A DNA stretch of 52,891 nt from the NCBI GenBank assembly GCA_002299555.1, contig DBOL01000014.1:1-52891 (forward strand), in the 5' to 3' direction. This DNA is from Candidatus Aminicenantes bacterium UBA647. Its GTDB lineage: Bacteria > Acidobacteriota > Aminicenantia > UBA2199. A model generated the notes under the pieces. That model saw only the letters and a list, made by a program, of their open reading frames with translations. It searched no databases and was not told the DNA's origin. Below, in pieces: positions 26,138 through 34,328 of the stretch. Position 1 is the first letter of the stretch, and every line of letters starts with the position of its first letter. Both the position numbers and the translations under genes were made by a program.

Positions 26138-28058
26138 TTTCTCCTCTCAATTCTCTTTCTGCATCAATAATATCCCTGTTAAGCAGAGAGATCGCTTTCT
26201 CTATTTTAGATTTTGAACCAATTGCAATATTTGTGTTCAGCAATTCTCTCAGTATTTGTATAGACATTCTGAAATATCTGACAAGGTCTCCCTCATCTAT
26301 TCCGGCATTATACACACACCAGAAGAAAGGTTCTTCCTTCATCCACATTTCTGCTGCCGGAGAAAGGTTGAAATTAAATGCAGGACTTGTATTTTCTATA
26401 TTATTTGTTTTTTCATGCTTGTGAATTTTTGTAATTAAAGGCTTGGTCAGTTTGTATAAATATTTTGATCTCCCATGATCAGGTATCGCTTTTTCTCCTC
26501 TTTTTGGTTCATATACGAGAGCGAGAGCGATATAGACAAGATCTTTCGGGTAAAGATCTTTTATAAGATCACTTTTGAATATTTCACCGATCGGAAGTTC
26601 ATATCCATGAATTTCCCGAGCAAATTTCCCTGCTTCGGTTACCTTTCCAGCTTCTAAATGCTTAAGCTCTTTCAATAATTTTATTTTCCCCCTGAGTCCG
26701 GTTGATATCGCTCCATTTTCCTTCCTTTTTTCCAGAAAATGTCTGAACGATCTGAAATAAATTGAATGGATATCCTCTCCATATCTTTCATACAGATTTA
26801 GAATTCCGGCATAGGAGAGAGAGAACCTGCTGGAGACAGGTTCCGGTAAACCGTTAATAAGTGATCTGATAGAGTGCAACTGGATCGATGGATCTGTGAA
26901 GCTGTATACATAACCGGTCTCATCAATCCCTCGTCGTCCCGCCCGGCCTCCCATCTGAAAAAAATCCCTCCTTGGCATCAATCTGAAAGAGTTGCCTGAC
27001 CTTTTCTTCAATTCATCGAGAATCACACTTTTTGCCGGCATATTTATTCCCAGAGCGAAAGTAGCTGTAGCAAAAACTATCCTGATCAGACCGGAAGTAA
27101 AAAGTTTCTCAACAAGTTCTTTTACTGTAGGAAGCATTCCTGCGTGATGATAGGCGATACCCCTCTTCAGGAGTGGGATAATGTCATTAAAGCCCTGATT
27201 ATCTGAGCTCCCGTACCTTTTTAATATTTCATCTATTGTATCAACAACTGGTTTTTTTTGATTTTTTTCCAGGAAATCAAATGAAACAAGTGAGTTTGCT
27301 AATGAGACTGTTCTTTTCCTGTTCATTGTAAAATAGATCGCCGGGAGTCTGTCTCTTGACCGTAGTCCGGTTATCAGGCTTATTATGTCATTATCATTCG
27401 GGATTTTTTTTTGTCTCCTGTATCGTTGTTCACCAGGATTAAAGCTACGTGGATTTTTTTTAATAAATGCAGGGTCTTTGAATACTCTTCTTCCGGAAAC
27501 AAAATAGAATCTTAAAGGGACAGGTCTTTTGGTCTCTTTCACAACTGAAACATCTTCTCCTCTTATTTGGCTTATCCATGAGGCGAATTCATCGACATTA
27601 GGGAGAGTAGCGGAAAGTCCGAGGAATTTCATCCCTTCGGGCAGGAACATCAGGGATTCCTCCCATACTGTTCCCCGCTCGGGATCATCAATATAGTGTA
27701 TTTCGTCAAATATCACCCATGAATAATCTATTGACGAAGAATTGTCAGAAAAAAGTCTGTTCCTCAGGATCTCTGTTGTCATTATTACTAACGGAGCATA
27801 TGGATTGATCGATACATCACCGGTTACGATCCCTGTTTTGTCCGGAAACTGCACTGAAAAATCCCTGAACTTCTGGTTAGAGAGTGCTTTAACAGGTGAT
27901 GTGTAGATCACTCTTTCTCCTGCATTAAGAACTTTTTGCATAACATGTTCAGCAATAAGTGTTTTCCCCGCACCAGTGGGAGCAGATACGATTACAGATC
28001 GACCTTCTCCTATAAGTCTGATCGCATCTTTTTGAAAACTGTCAAGAATTATTCCCAT
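26124..28058 (-). CDS. Ski2-like DExH RNA helicase
   Basis: A 644-aa superfamily 2 helicase. Walker A is APTGAGKT (26-33, Lys32), followed by motif Ia TSPVKALSNQK, DEIH box II, SATLP motif III, an AYHHAGM block and motif VI QMGGRAGRRG. The C-terminus (MSIQILRELLNT) looks like a short DSHCT-type domain, so the nearest relatives are Ski2/Mtr4/HelY, 3'-5' RNA helicases that feed RNA to nucleases. It lacks the large arch insertion expected in Mtr4 and is shorter than actinobacterial HelY. Its RNA partner is unknown. It lies 53 bases after the acyl-CoA ligase gene and overlaps the ABC ATPase gene. No SD is obvious. Cytoplasmic. Confidence 0.9.
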   Translation of the reverse strand: MGIILDSFQKDAIRLIGEGRSVIVSAPTGAGKTLIAEHVMQKVLNAGERVIYTSPVKALSNQKFRDFSVQFPDKTGIVTGDVSINPYAPLVIMTTEILRNRLFSDNSSSIDYSWVIFDEIHYIDDPERGTVWEESLMFLPEGMKFLGLSATLPNVDEFASWISQIRGEDVSVVKETKRPVPLRFYFVSGRRVFKDPAFIKKNPRSFNPGEQRYRRQKKIPNDNDIISLITGLRSRDRLPAIYFTMNRKRTVSLANSLVSFDFLEKNQKKPVVDTIDEILKRYGSSDNQGFNDIIPLLKRGIAYHHAGMLPTVKELVEKLFTSGLIRIVFATATFALGINMPAKSVILDELKKRSGNSFRLMPRRDFFQMGGRAGRRGIDETGYVYSFTDPSIQLHSIRSLINGLPEPVSSRFSLSYAGILNLYERYGEDIHSIYFRSFRHFLEKRKENGAISTGLRGKIKLLKELKHLEAGKVTEAGKFAREIHGYELPIGEIFKSDLIKDLYPKDLVYIALALVYEPKRGEKAIPDHGRSKYLYKLTKPLITKIHKHEKTNNIENTSPAFNFNLSPAAEMWMKEEPFFWCVYNAGIDEGDLVRYFRMSIQILRELLNTNIAIGSKSKIEKAISLLNRDIIDAERELRGENVRD

Positions 28059-28111
28059 ATCAAGAGTATTATACTTGTTTAAGTCAAAATTGTTTAAAAA
28101 TTTTACAAAAT

Positions 28112-29827
28112 TTACTCTGATGAAGGATGATAATAGAGGTATCTTTTGATCTTCTTAGTCGCAGTTTTTGTAAACTCTTCAAGCTGATGGAAGGCCCTCT
28201 TTATTCTTGACGATGGAGGAAGTTTTTCATTCACTTCAACCCGGATATTTTCAAGAATATCACTTATGATCTTTTTTTGTTCTGTTTCGGATTTGCCTTC
28301 CAGCAAAGGACTCAGGATATCATGATCAAGGTATATCAATGCTTCCACATCACCTTTATTTTCGATCGCCAGAGCTTCCTGAACAATAAGAATTTCATTT
28401 AGTTTTTCTTCAATAACTTCAGGATAAATGTTCTCCCCGTTTGCTCCCAGGAACATGTTCTTTGATCTACCCCTTATATAAAGGTAGTTATCCTTATCAA
28501 GATAACCTTTGTCACCGGTCTTGAACCATCCGTCATCAGTCAGAACTTCTTTAGTTATACTCTCATTTTTGAAGTAACCTTTCATTACATTGGGGCCTCG
28601 GGCGTATATCTCTCCTATTCCTGTCTTCTGATTCGGATCGACTATTTTTATCTCTACATCTCTTATCGGGTATCCGGATGAGCCTTTTCTGGTTTCACTC
28701 ACCTTTTCTCCGGTAAGCAAAGGAGCTGTTTCCGTGAGGCCGTAACCCATTACGTACGGGAATTCAGCTATTCTCAGGAAATTTTCCACTTCAGAACCCA
28801 GAGGTGCACCGCCTATTGCTATCATTCTTACTTCTCCTCCGAAGAATTCAAGAATAGCTTTTCCCGCCTTCTTATAAAGTTTCTTTTTCAGGAAAGGGGT
28901 TTTTGCAATAGTTTTTGTCAGAAAATTCTTCTCAAGCAGGGCCTGAACCCTCTTTTTGTAAATTTTTTCAATTATCAGGGGAACAAGTGGTATGCAGGTC
29001 GGCTTTACAATCGAAGCAGCTTTCTTGATTACCGGAGGTGTAGGAACTGCACCTGTATACCAGGAAGATGATCCGCTTGCCATTGAAAGGAGGAATCCTA
29101 TAGTACATTCAAGAGCATGGGACAGAGGGAGAAGTGAGAGGAATCGGTCATTTGTATCAAATCCGATCAACTCTTTCATAGCATATACATTTGCCATTAT
29201 GTTCCCGTTGGTAAGCATAACTCCTTTTGATAATCCTGTTGTACCGGAAGTGTAAATAATTGCAGCAAGGTCATCTTTTGAAACTTCAGCAGATATAATT
29301 CCTGTAAATTCACCGATATCATGAATGATTGCGGAGATCTTTACTTTTTTTTCATTAATATAGTCGGCGAATCCTACAGTCTCGAATCCGGTTTCTTCCA
29401 CATGAAGGTCATCGAGAATAATTACCTTTGTTATATTGCCGCACTTTTCATATCTTAATTTATCAAATTGTTTTTTTGTTGCAAACAACAATTTACTTTC
29501 GGAATGGTTCAGGATGTTTTCCAGATCACTCTGTTGAAAGTCCGGAAGGACCGGGACCGCTACTGCTCCGAGTGATACAATGCTCAGGTAGGATATCCCC
29601 CAATTGGGTGAGTTCTCTCCGAGGATAGCAACTTTGTCCCCTTTTCTTATCCCATGATCTCTCAGCAATTGTGAAAGCTCTTTTATCCTGATACCGAGAT
29701 CTCCGTATGTGACCGGTTCGGAATAGAAGAAAGAAAGTGCCGGATTCCCCGGATATTTGTTTATACTGTTCTCGATCATTTCCTTAATTGTAAAAAATTC
29801 ATTTTGTCTGTTTTCAGTATTATTCAT
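28112..29827 (-). CDS. Long-chain acyl-CoA synthetase / AMP-forming ligase
   Basis: A 571-aa ANL-family enzyme. It has the P-loop IIYTSGTTGLSKGV, the A5-like motif GYGLTETAPL, A7/A8 GWFKTGDKG and RGRSKNMFLGANGENIYP, and a lysine-rich C-terminus (TKTATKKIKRYLY) carrying the adenylating Lys. It activates a carboxylate, probably a fatty acid, with ATP and CoA. The start at 29827 (MNNTENRQNE) is 5 bases after the cupin stop; a longer frame to 29881 would overlap the cupin gene by 49 bases and is less likely. It is part of the cupin-ligase-helicase-ABC run. A lipid substrate for the ABC exporter would be an attractive but untested link. Confidence 0.92.
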   Translation of the reverse strand: MNNTENRQNEFFTIKEMIENSINKYPGNPALSFFYSEPVTYGDLGIRIKELSQLLRDHGIRKGDKVAILGENSPNWGISYLSIVSLGAVAVPVLPDFQQSDLENILNHSESKLLFATKKQFDKLRYEKCGNITKVIILDDLHVEETGFETVGFADYINEKKVKISAIIHDIGEFTGIISAEVSKDDLAAIIYTSGTTGLSKGVMLTNGNIMANVYAMKELIGFDTNDRFLSLLPLSHALECTIGFLLSMASGSSSWYTGAVPTPPVIKKAASIVKPTCIPLVPLIIEKIYKKRVQALLEKNFLTKTIAKTPFLKKKLYKKAGKAILEFFGGEVRMIAIGGAPLGSEVENFLRIAEFPYVMGYGLTETAPLLTGEKVSETRKGSSGYPIRDVEIKIVDPNQKTGIGEIYARGPNVMKGYFKNESITKEVLTDDGWFKTGDKGYLDKDNYLYIRGRSKNMFLGANGENIYPEVIEEKLNEILIVQEALAIENKGDVEALIYLDHDILSPLLEGKSETEQKKIISDILENIRVEVNEKLPPSSRIKRAFHQLEEFTKTATKKIKRYLYYHPSSE

Positions 29828-29832
29828 TTTAT

Positions 29833-30153
29833 CTACCTGTAATCCTCGCGGACAGGATGGAATGTGTCTATAATAAGGCAATCCGTGACCGCTTTTCCTG
29901 AATGTGTAACATTTGAAGGAATTATAACTACATTCCCCGGTTCAAGTATTTTAATCTCCCCATCAAGGTTGAACTCAAATTTTCCTTTTGTAACATTTGA
30001 AATTTGTTCATGATCATGTGAATGGAGGGGAAGTTCTGCGCCTGCCTCGACTTCCCAGTATGCAGTGGTCATATTGTCTGAATGAACGAACCTTGCATTG
30101 TAACCTTTGACTATCTCTTTCTGTTCTATATCCTTTAAATTTAAAAAACCCAT
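29833..30153 (-). CDS. Small single-domain cupin protein
   Basis: A 106-aa cupin with the two conserved motifs. LPLHSHDHEQ provides His44, His46 and Gln50, then EPGNVVIIPSNVTHS provides His84, a normal mononuclear metal site. The start at 30153 follows GAGGTG by 5 bases. A longer frame beginning at 30177 is rejected because its first codon would lie in the -10 box of the promoter. Small cupins of this type include sensors, isomerases and oxygenases; the reaction cannot be assigned. It heads the minus-strand run, and its product may sense a metabolite related to the acyl-CoA ligase. Confidence 0.88.
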   Translation of the reverse strand: MGFLNLKDIEQKEIVKGYNARFVHSDNMTTAYWEVEAGAELPLHSHDHEQISNVTKGKFEFNLDGEIKILEPGNVVIIPSNVTHSGKAVTDCLIIDTFHPVREDYR

Positions 30154-30176
30154 TATTGCACCTCGCTGATTTATCA

Positions 30177-30205
30177 ATTCTAATTAATACTGAAAAGATT
30201 GTCAA
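30177..30205 (-). promoter_or_regulatory. Candidate sigma-70 promoter of the cupin-led operon
   Basis: Minus strand: perfect -35 TTGACA (30200-30205), 17-base spacer, -10 TAGAAT (30177-30182), 23 bases before the cupin ATG at 30153. It is among the best promoter matches in the window and settles the cupin start. Confidence 0.62.
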
Positions 30206-30265
30206 AAAATAATGCTGAGAAAATGAGATCTATAATAAATTTGGGATCTTTATTAAAATAGATAT

Positions 30266-30955
30266 ATGAAACAAAGATACCTCAGCTTACTTGAAGATTT
30301 GTATTTGAAAAATGCCGATCCTGCCAAAGCAATTCCCATGAAGAAATATATGAAGGAGAGGTTTGAGTTCTTCGGTATAACTTCAGTTCCAAGGAAAGAT
30401 ATATACAGGGAATTCTTTAAGGAGAAAGGTCTTCCAGATAATAAGGAAATTAGTAATATTATAAAAGAATTATGGGAGAAGCCGCAGAGGGAATACCAGT
30501 ATTTCGCGATCTTTCTGCTGGGAAAGATGATCAGGCAACTTGATAAAGATCATATCTCATTATTCGAACTCATGATCACAAACAGATCTTGGTGGGATAC
30601 AGTAGATGCCATCGCATCCAATCTTGTTGGCCCTGTTCTGGCAGGGGACAAAAATATCATTCCTGAAATTACCGGGAAATGGATGGGCTCGGGAAATATG
30701 TGGCTGCAGAGGACTTCTCTCCTTTTTCAATTGAAATATAAGAATGGAACAGATAAGAAATTATTATTCTCACTTATAAAGGAGTTATCTGAAAGGGAAG
30801 AGTTTTTTATTCGTAAAGCGATAGGGTGGGCACTAAGGGAATATTCAAAAACATCTCCGGATTCTGTCTCTGAGTTCATAGCTAACATAAAAATGTCTCC
30901 ACTGAGTGTGAAAGAAGGGATGAAGATAATAGTGAAAAGTTCAAGCCAGATTTGA
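30266..30955 (+). CDS. AlkD-like DNA alkylation repair protein (HEAT-like)
   Basis: A 229-aa all-helical protein with the AlkD family pattern. It has VPRKDIYREFFKEKG near residue 41, then WWDTVDAIASNLVG (about 108-121, with the aromatic and Asp residues used to hold damaged DNA), MWLQRTSLLFQLKYK and FFIRKAIGWALREYSK. AlkD removes positively charged alkylated purines such as 7-methylguanine without flipping the base. The length agrees with the family (about 220-235). No Shine-Dalgarno is evident at the ATG. It is divergent from the cupin and 31 bases upstream of the EEP lipoprotein gene. Confidence 0.9.
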   Translation: MKQRYLSLLEDLYLKNADPAKAIPMKKYMKERFEFFGITSVPRKDIYREFFKEKGLPDNKEISNIIKELWEKPQREYQYFAIFLLGKMIRQLDKDHISLFELMITNRSWWDTVDAIASNLVGPVLAGDKNIIPEITGKWMGSGNMWLQRTSLLFQLKYKNGTDKKLLFSLIKELSEREEFFIRKAIGWALREYSKTSPDSVSEFIANIKMSPLSVKEGMKIIVKSSSQI

Positions 30956-30986
30956 TTATTCATTCCGGTTGATGTAAAAATATCAG

Positions 30987-31898
30987 ATGCTAAAAACTTC
31001 AATTTATCTTTTTGTGATCTGTTTTCTTTTATTGAGTTCCGGATGCAAAACTTCCGAGGAAGTTGTGATCGAAGATGAAATAGTTCACTCTCTTGAAAGA
31101 GTTGGGTTGGATGATTCTCTGGAGCTTGTTACATGGAATATGCTCAACTTTCCCGACAATGGAAACAGATCGATAGAATCATATAAGTTGATAATTGAAA
31201 ATCTGGATGTGGATATTTATGCTGTGCAGGAAATTGCTGATACATGGTCATTCGATAACCTGATGAATGACCTTAGTGACTATGACGGATTATATTCTGA
31301 TGATACTTATGGAAGCAGTTATCAGAAAACAGGAATTATTTATAAAAAAAATATGTTCACGATTCTATCTGTAGATCAAATTTATGAGGATAGGGATTAT
31401 GAATTTCCACGTCCTCCATTAGTTGTTAAGCTTAGAGTTAATAAAGGAGATTTCTCAAATGAGTTTTTTCTGATAATTGTTCATCTAAAAGCATTTCAGG
31501 GTACAGAGGAGCTTGACAGAAGACGGGGAGCAGTAAGGTTATTAAAAGAGTTTATGGATTCAAGGATAAATATTGATGATGAGAAAGATTACATTATTGC
31601 CGGTGACTGGAATGATGAATTGACCGATAGTGCTTCAGAAAATTGTTTTACACTTCTTCTGAATGATCCTGAATCTTACAAATTTCTTACATTAGAGATT
31701 GCGGATGATCCTCTTTACTCCTCTTATCCTTCATGGGGGTCTTTGATAGATCACATCCTGATCTCAAGATCACTCTTTGATGACTACGAAGGTGGTTCCA
31801 CAACGACACTTTTAATTGGCAGCAGGATCGCAGATTATTTTTCCAATGTTTCCGACCACCTTCCTGTAATATCCTTTTTCCCGGTGTTCCAACAGTAA
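30987..31898 (+). CDS. Lipoprotein of the endonuclease/exonuclease/phosphatase (EEP) fold
   Basis: A 303-aa protein with a lipobox (LSSGC, Cys20), so it should be anchored in the envelope. The EEP fold shows LVTWNMLNFP, AVQEIAD (the metal-binding Glu), IIAGDWNDE and a C-terminal SDHLPV (the catalytic His). This fold includes DNase I-like nucleases and phosphodiesterases. Extracytoplasmic location suggests scavenging of DNA or phosphate esters. It starts 31 bases after the AlkD gene and may share its transcript. The Shine-Dalgarno is weak. Confidence 0.88.
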   Translation: MLKTSIYLFVICFLLLSSGCKTSEEVVIEDEIVHSLERVGLDDSLELVTWNMLNFPDNGNRSIESYKLIIENLDVDIYAVQEIADTWSFDNLMNDLSDYDGLYSDDTYGSSYQKTGIIYKKNMFTILSVDQIYEDRDYEFPRPPLVVKLRVNKGDFSNEFFLIIVHLKAFQGTEELDRRRGAVRLLKEFMDSRINIDDEKDYIIAGDWNDELTDSASENCFTLLLNDPESYKFLTLEIADDPLYSSYPSWGSLIDHILISRSLFDDYEGGSTTTLLIGSRIADYFSNVSDHLPVISFFPVFQQ

Positions 31899-31964
31899 AA
31901 CATACTTGAAATGGTTACATATATTAATTTTATTTTTTAACAAATCCTCCTTTACAAACTAAAA

Positions 31965-31992
31965 TTGCTGACATAAAATATTTTTTTAATAT
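31965..31992 (+). promoter_or_regulatory. Possible promoter of the fumarase genes
   Basis: TTGCTG (31965-31970), 16-base spacer, TAATAT (31987-31992), 20 bases before the fumarase alpha ATG. The surroundings are very AT-rich, so chance matches are likely. Confidence 0.33.
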
Positions 31993-32012
31993 AAGAAATA
32001 AAGGAGAAAAAT

Positions 32013-32879
32013 ATGGACTTAAAGGATTCAATCCTTGAGCTTATCAGGAGAGCTTCAACCGATCTTTCTGAAGATGTGGTCAAGTCACTTTCTGATGCTT
32101 ACGAAAATGAAGATGAAGGGACTCCTGCAAGAGGGGTTTTCAAGACTATTCTTGAAAATGTCGAAATGGCAAAAGATAAGTCAACTCCAATTTGTCAGGA
32201 TACGGGATCATTATTGTTTTATATTGATTTCCCGGAAGGAGAATCAGAGAAGAAATATTCAGAAGCCATAGAATTGGCAGCAATTGAAGCAACCAAAAAA
32301 CAATACCTGCGACCCAATGCGGTCGATCCTGTCACATCTAAAAACTCCGGAAATAATATTGGAGTTAATGCTCCATATATACATTTCCATCAATGGGATA
32401 AAGATGAGGTCAGAATAAGAGTTATGCTAAAAGGTGGAGGGAGTGAGAACGTAGGGACACAGTATAAACTTCCTTTTCCCCCTCTGAAGGCGGGAAGAGA
32501 TCTTGAAGGGGTCAGGAAGGTAATAATAGATGCCGTAGTAAATGCACAGGGGCTGGGATGTGCTCCCGGAACTCTCGGGATCGGAATAGGCGGTGACAGA
32601 ATTACATCATACGCATTGTCAAAAATTCAATTCTTCAGGAAGATTGGTGAGAGAAGTTCTGATCCGAAAATAGCCGAATTGGAGAAAGACCTTAATGAAA
32701 CTTTAAACAAACTTCAGATCGGGCCAATGGGATTCGGCGGTAAGACAACTGTTCTGGATGTGTTTATTTCATCCCAGGCAAGACATCCTGCTACATTTTT
32801 CGTGGCTATCTCATATATGTGCTGGGCCTTTAGAAGAAAGACGATGGTCTTGAAAAATGGGGAGGTTATTTATGATTAA
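32013..32879 (+). CDS. Class I fumarate hydratase, alpha subunit
   Basis: A 288-aa alpha subunit of the two-subunit, oxygen-sensitive [4Fe-4S] fumarase. It has exactly three cysteines, Cys61 (PICQDTG), Cys183 (GLGCAPGTLG) and Cys270 (YMCWAFRR), placed as the three cluster ligands of this family. GGGSENVGTQY lies in between. It hydrates fumarate to malate; L-tartrate dehydratase has the same architecture and cannot be excluded. AAAGGAG precedes the ATG. Its last 8 bases overlap the beta-subunit gene. The Fe-S type points to an anaerobic or microaerobic life. Confidence 0.93.
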   Translation: MDLKDSILELIRRASTDLSEDVVKSLSDAYENEDEGTPARGVFKTILENVEMAKDKSTPICQDTGSLLFYIDFPEGESEKKYSEAIELAAIEATKKQYLRPNAVDPVTSKNSGNNIGVNAPYIHFHQWDKDEVRIRVMLKGGGSENVGTQYKLPFPPLKAGRDLEGVRKVIIDAVVNAQGLGCAPGTLGIGIGGDRITSYALSKIQFFRKIGERSSDPKIAELEKDLNETLNKLQIGPMGFGGKTTVLDVFISSQARHPATFFVAISYMCWAFRRKTMVLKNGEVIYD

Positions 32880-33447
32880 ATTACAAATTCCAATCTCGGA
32901 AGAAGATATCAGAAGTTTAAAAGTGGGAGATGAAGTATTACTCTCCGGTACTATAGTAACTGCAAGAGATGAAGCACACAAACTGATGGTAGAGGAGAAA
33001 CCTGAATTTATCAGAGAGCATCTGAAAGAGTCTGTTATCTATCATTGCGGCCCTGTTGTAAAACAGAGTGAAAGCGGAGAATGGAGTTTTGTTTCGGCCG
33101 GACCTACAACCTCAGCCAGAGAGGAGCCATATCAGTCAACCGTTGTTTGTGAATATAAAGTCAGGGGCGTGATCGGTAAGGGTGGAATGGGAGCTAAAAC
33201 ATTAGAGGGACTGAAGAAATGCGGTGCAGTCTATTTTCATGCGATCGGAGGTGCCGGTACCCTGATTGCGAATTCGGTAAAAAAGGTTAAAGAGGTATTT
33301 AAGCTTGAAGAGTTCGGAACACCTGAGGCATTCTGGGTAATTGAAGTAGAAGACTTTCCGGTTGTAGTGACAATGGATTCACATGAAGGAAGTCTGCATA
33401 AAGAAGTATTAGAAAAGTCTAAAAAAATAATGGAAGAGTTGCTCTGA
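32872..33447 (+). CDS. Class I fumarate hydratase, beta subunit
   Basis: A 191-aa beta subunit with the swivelling domain pattern: LKVGDEVLLSGTIVTARDEAH, IYHCGPVV and VIGKGGMGAKT. The start at 32872 has GGGGAGG 5 bases upstream; an in-frame ATG at 32857 would place that Shine-Dalgarno inside the gene and is rejected. The ATG overlaps the alpha-subunit stop region by 8 bases, so the two are coupled and made in equal amount. The coding end forms half of a hairpin that may end the transcript. Confidence 0.93.
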   Translation: MIKLQIPISEEDIRSLKVGDEVLLSGTIVTARDEAHKLMVEEKPEFIREHLKESVIYHCGPVVKQSESGEWSFVSAGPTTSAREEPYQSTVVCEYKVRGVIGKGGMGAKTLEGLKKCGAVYFHAIGGAGTLIANSVKKVKEVFKLEEFGTPEAFWVIEVEDFPVVVTMDSHEGSLHKEVLEKSKKIMEELL

Positions 33448-33459
33448 AAAGAGCAACTC
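33436..33459 (+). terminator. Hairpin spanning the fumarase beta stop codon
   Basis: GAGTTGCTC (33436-33444) pairs exactly with GAGCAACTC (33451-33459) across a TGAAAA loop that contains the stop codon. A direct T-run is missing, so it is a weak terminator or an mRNA-stabilising stem. Confidence 0.5.
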
Positions 33460-33513
33460 CTCCAATTCTAACTTTTATATTTTAAATTTAAATTGAGGAA
33501 ATATATGATTTTT

Positions 33514-34161
33514 TTACCATCTTCCTCTCTGGACTCCTGAACTCAAGATCTCTTCAAGGTCTTCCTGAGAAATATACTGCGCTTCATAGGTTATGTTAAA
33601 CATATTCAATTGACTTGTAAAAGCTCTGATGTGGTTTTCTGAGCCTTTTTTAAGATTTCCATATGCAAATAAAATATCCATGTTATCTGTTTCCAGAAGT
33701 GCCTTCTGAAGATCAAAAATATCCAGATCTTCAATTGTTGCTCCGACCAACAGAGCATCTGAGAGAGAAATATTTCCCTTTGTGATCAGTGTTGTATAAA
33801 GTTCTTTCAAACCTTCATCTGAGAATGCACCTCGCTCATCAGAAAGTACAGGATCGGGGATATCATATTTTTGCAGGATAGTTCCCAGCGTATCCATATG
33901 CATTTGTTCAGCTAGGGATATATTGTCAAAGATTCTCATGCCCCATCTTTCATATAAATGGTTATAAACATCTCTTGCAAGTTTCTCCTCTTCTCTCATA
34001 TGAAGAAGGGACACTTTCTCGGCATCGCTAACCTCTTCGTAAGGGAAAGATTCTATATATGGATCCATAACATTTCCTAAACCGCTATTTCCATTCCTAT
34101 ATGAAAAAATATTCCCGGTAAGCAGAACCAGAATAAAAATTATTGTCAAATGCTGTTTCAT
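33514..34161 (-). CDS. Exported DUF2202 (ferritin-like) protein
   Basis: A 215-aa protein. The start at 34161 (MKQHLTIIF) follows GGAGG and gives a signal peptide of about 22 residues; a longer frame to 34206 would bury it. The mature part has the DUF2202 pattern: LHMREEEKLARDVYNHLYERWG, ISLAEQMHMDTLG and GSENHIRAF. The spaced Glu and His residues suggest a ferritin-like four-helix bundle that could hold a metal pair. Its biological role is unknown. It is convergent with the fumarase genes and divergent from the large GT39-like gene. Confidence 0.85.
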   Translation of the reverse strand: MKQHLTIIFILVLLTGNIFSYRNGNSGLGNVMDPYIESFPYEEVSDAEKVSLLHMREEEKLARDVYNHLYERWGMRIFDNISLAEQMHMDTLGTILQKYDIPDPVLSDERGAFSDEGLKELYTTLITKGNISLSDALLVGATIEDLDIFDLQKALLETDNMDILFAYGNLKKGSENHIRAFTSQLNMFNITYEAQYISQEDLEEILSSGVQRGRW

Positions 34162-34257
34162 TTCAGCCTCCTTTTGTTTCCCCTCAGTTTGCAAGTTTAA
34201 TGCCAATTATTTTCAACCTGATTATTCTATAAAAACCTGAGATAGGAGGTCCGTATC

Positions 34258-34273
34258 TCGCAGTTAACTGCGA
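34258..34273. repeat. Perfect 16-bp palindrome, possible operator
   Basis: TCGCAGTTAACTGCGA reads the same on both strands, with no spacer. It lies in the 167-base divergent gap between the DUF2202 and GT39-like genes. A nearby 6-bp inverted repeat (GAGATA...TATCTC) partly overlaps it. A dimeric regulator site is plausible. Confidence 0.45.
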
Positions 34274-34328
34274 AATGGTGACTTTTTGCGAATTTAGTTT
34301 GTAAGATATCTATCCGGATTTATCTTAA

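Noticed and set aside
30154..30177. Upstream in-frame start for the cupin
   Set aside because: It falls in the putative -10 box, while the ATG at 30153 has a proper GAGGTG site.
32857..32871. Earlier ATG for the fumarase beta subunit
   Set aside because: It would place the GGGGAGG ribosome site inside the gene; the ATG at 32872 is correctly spaced.
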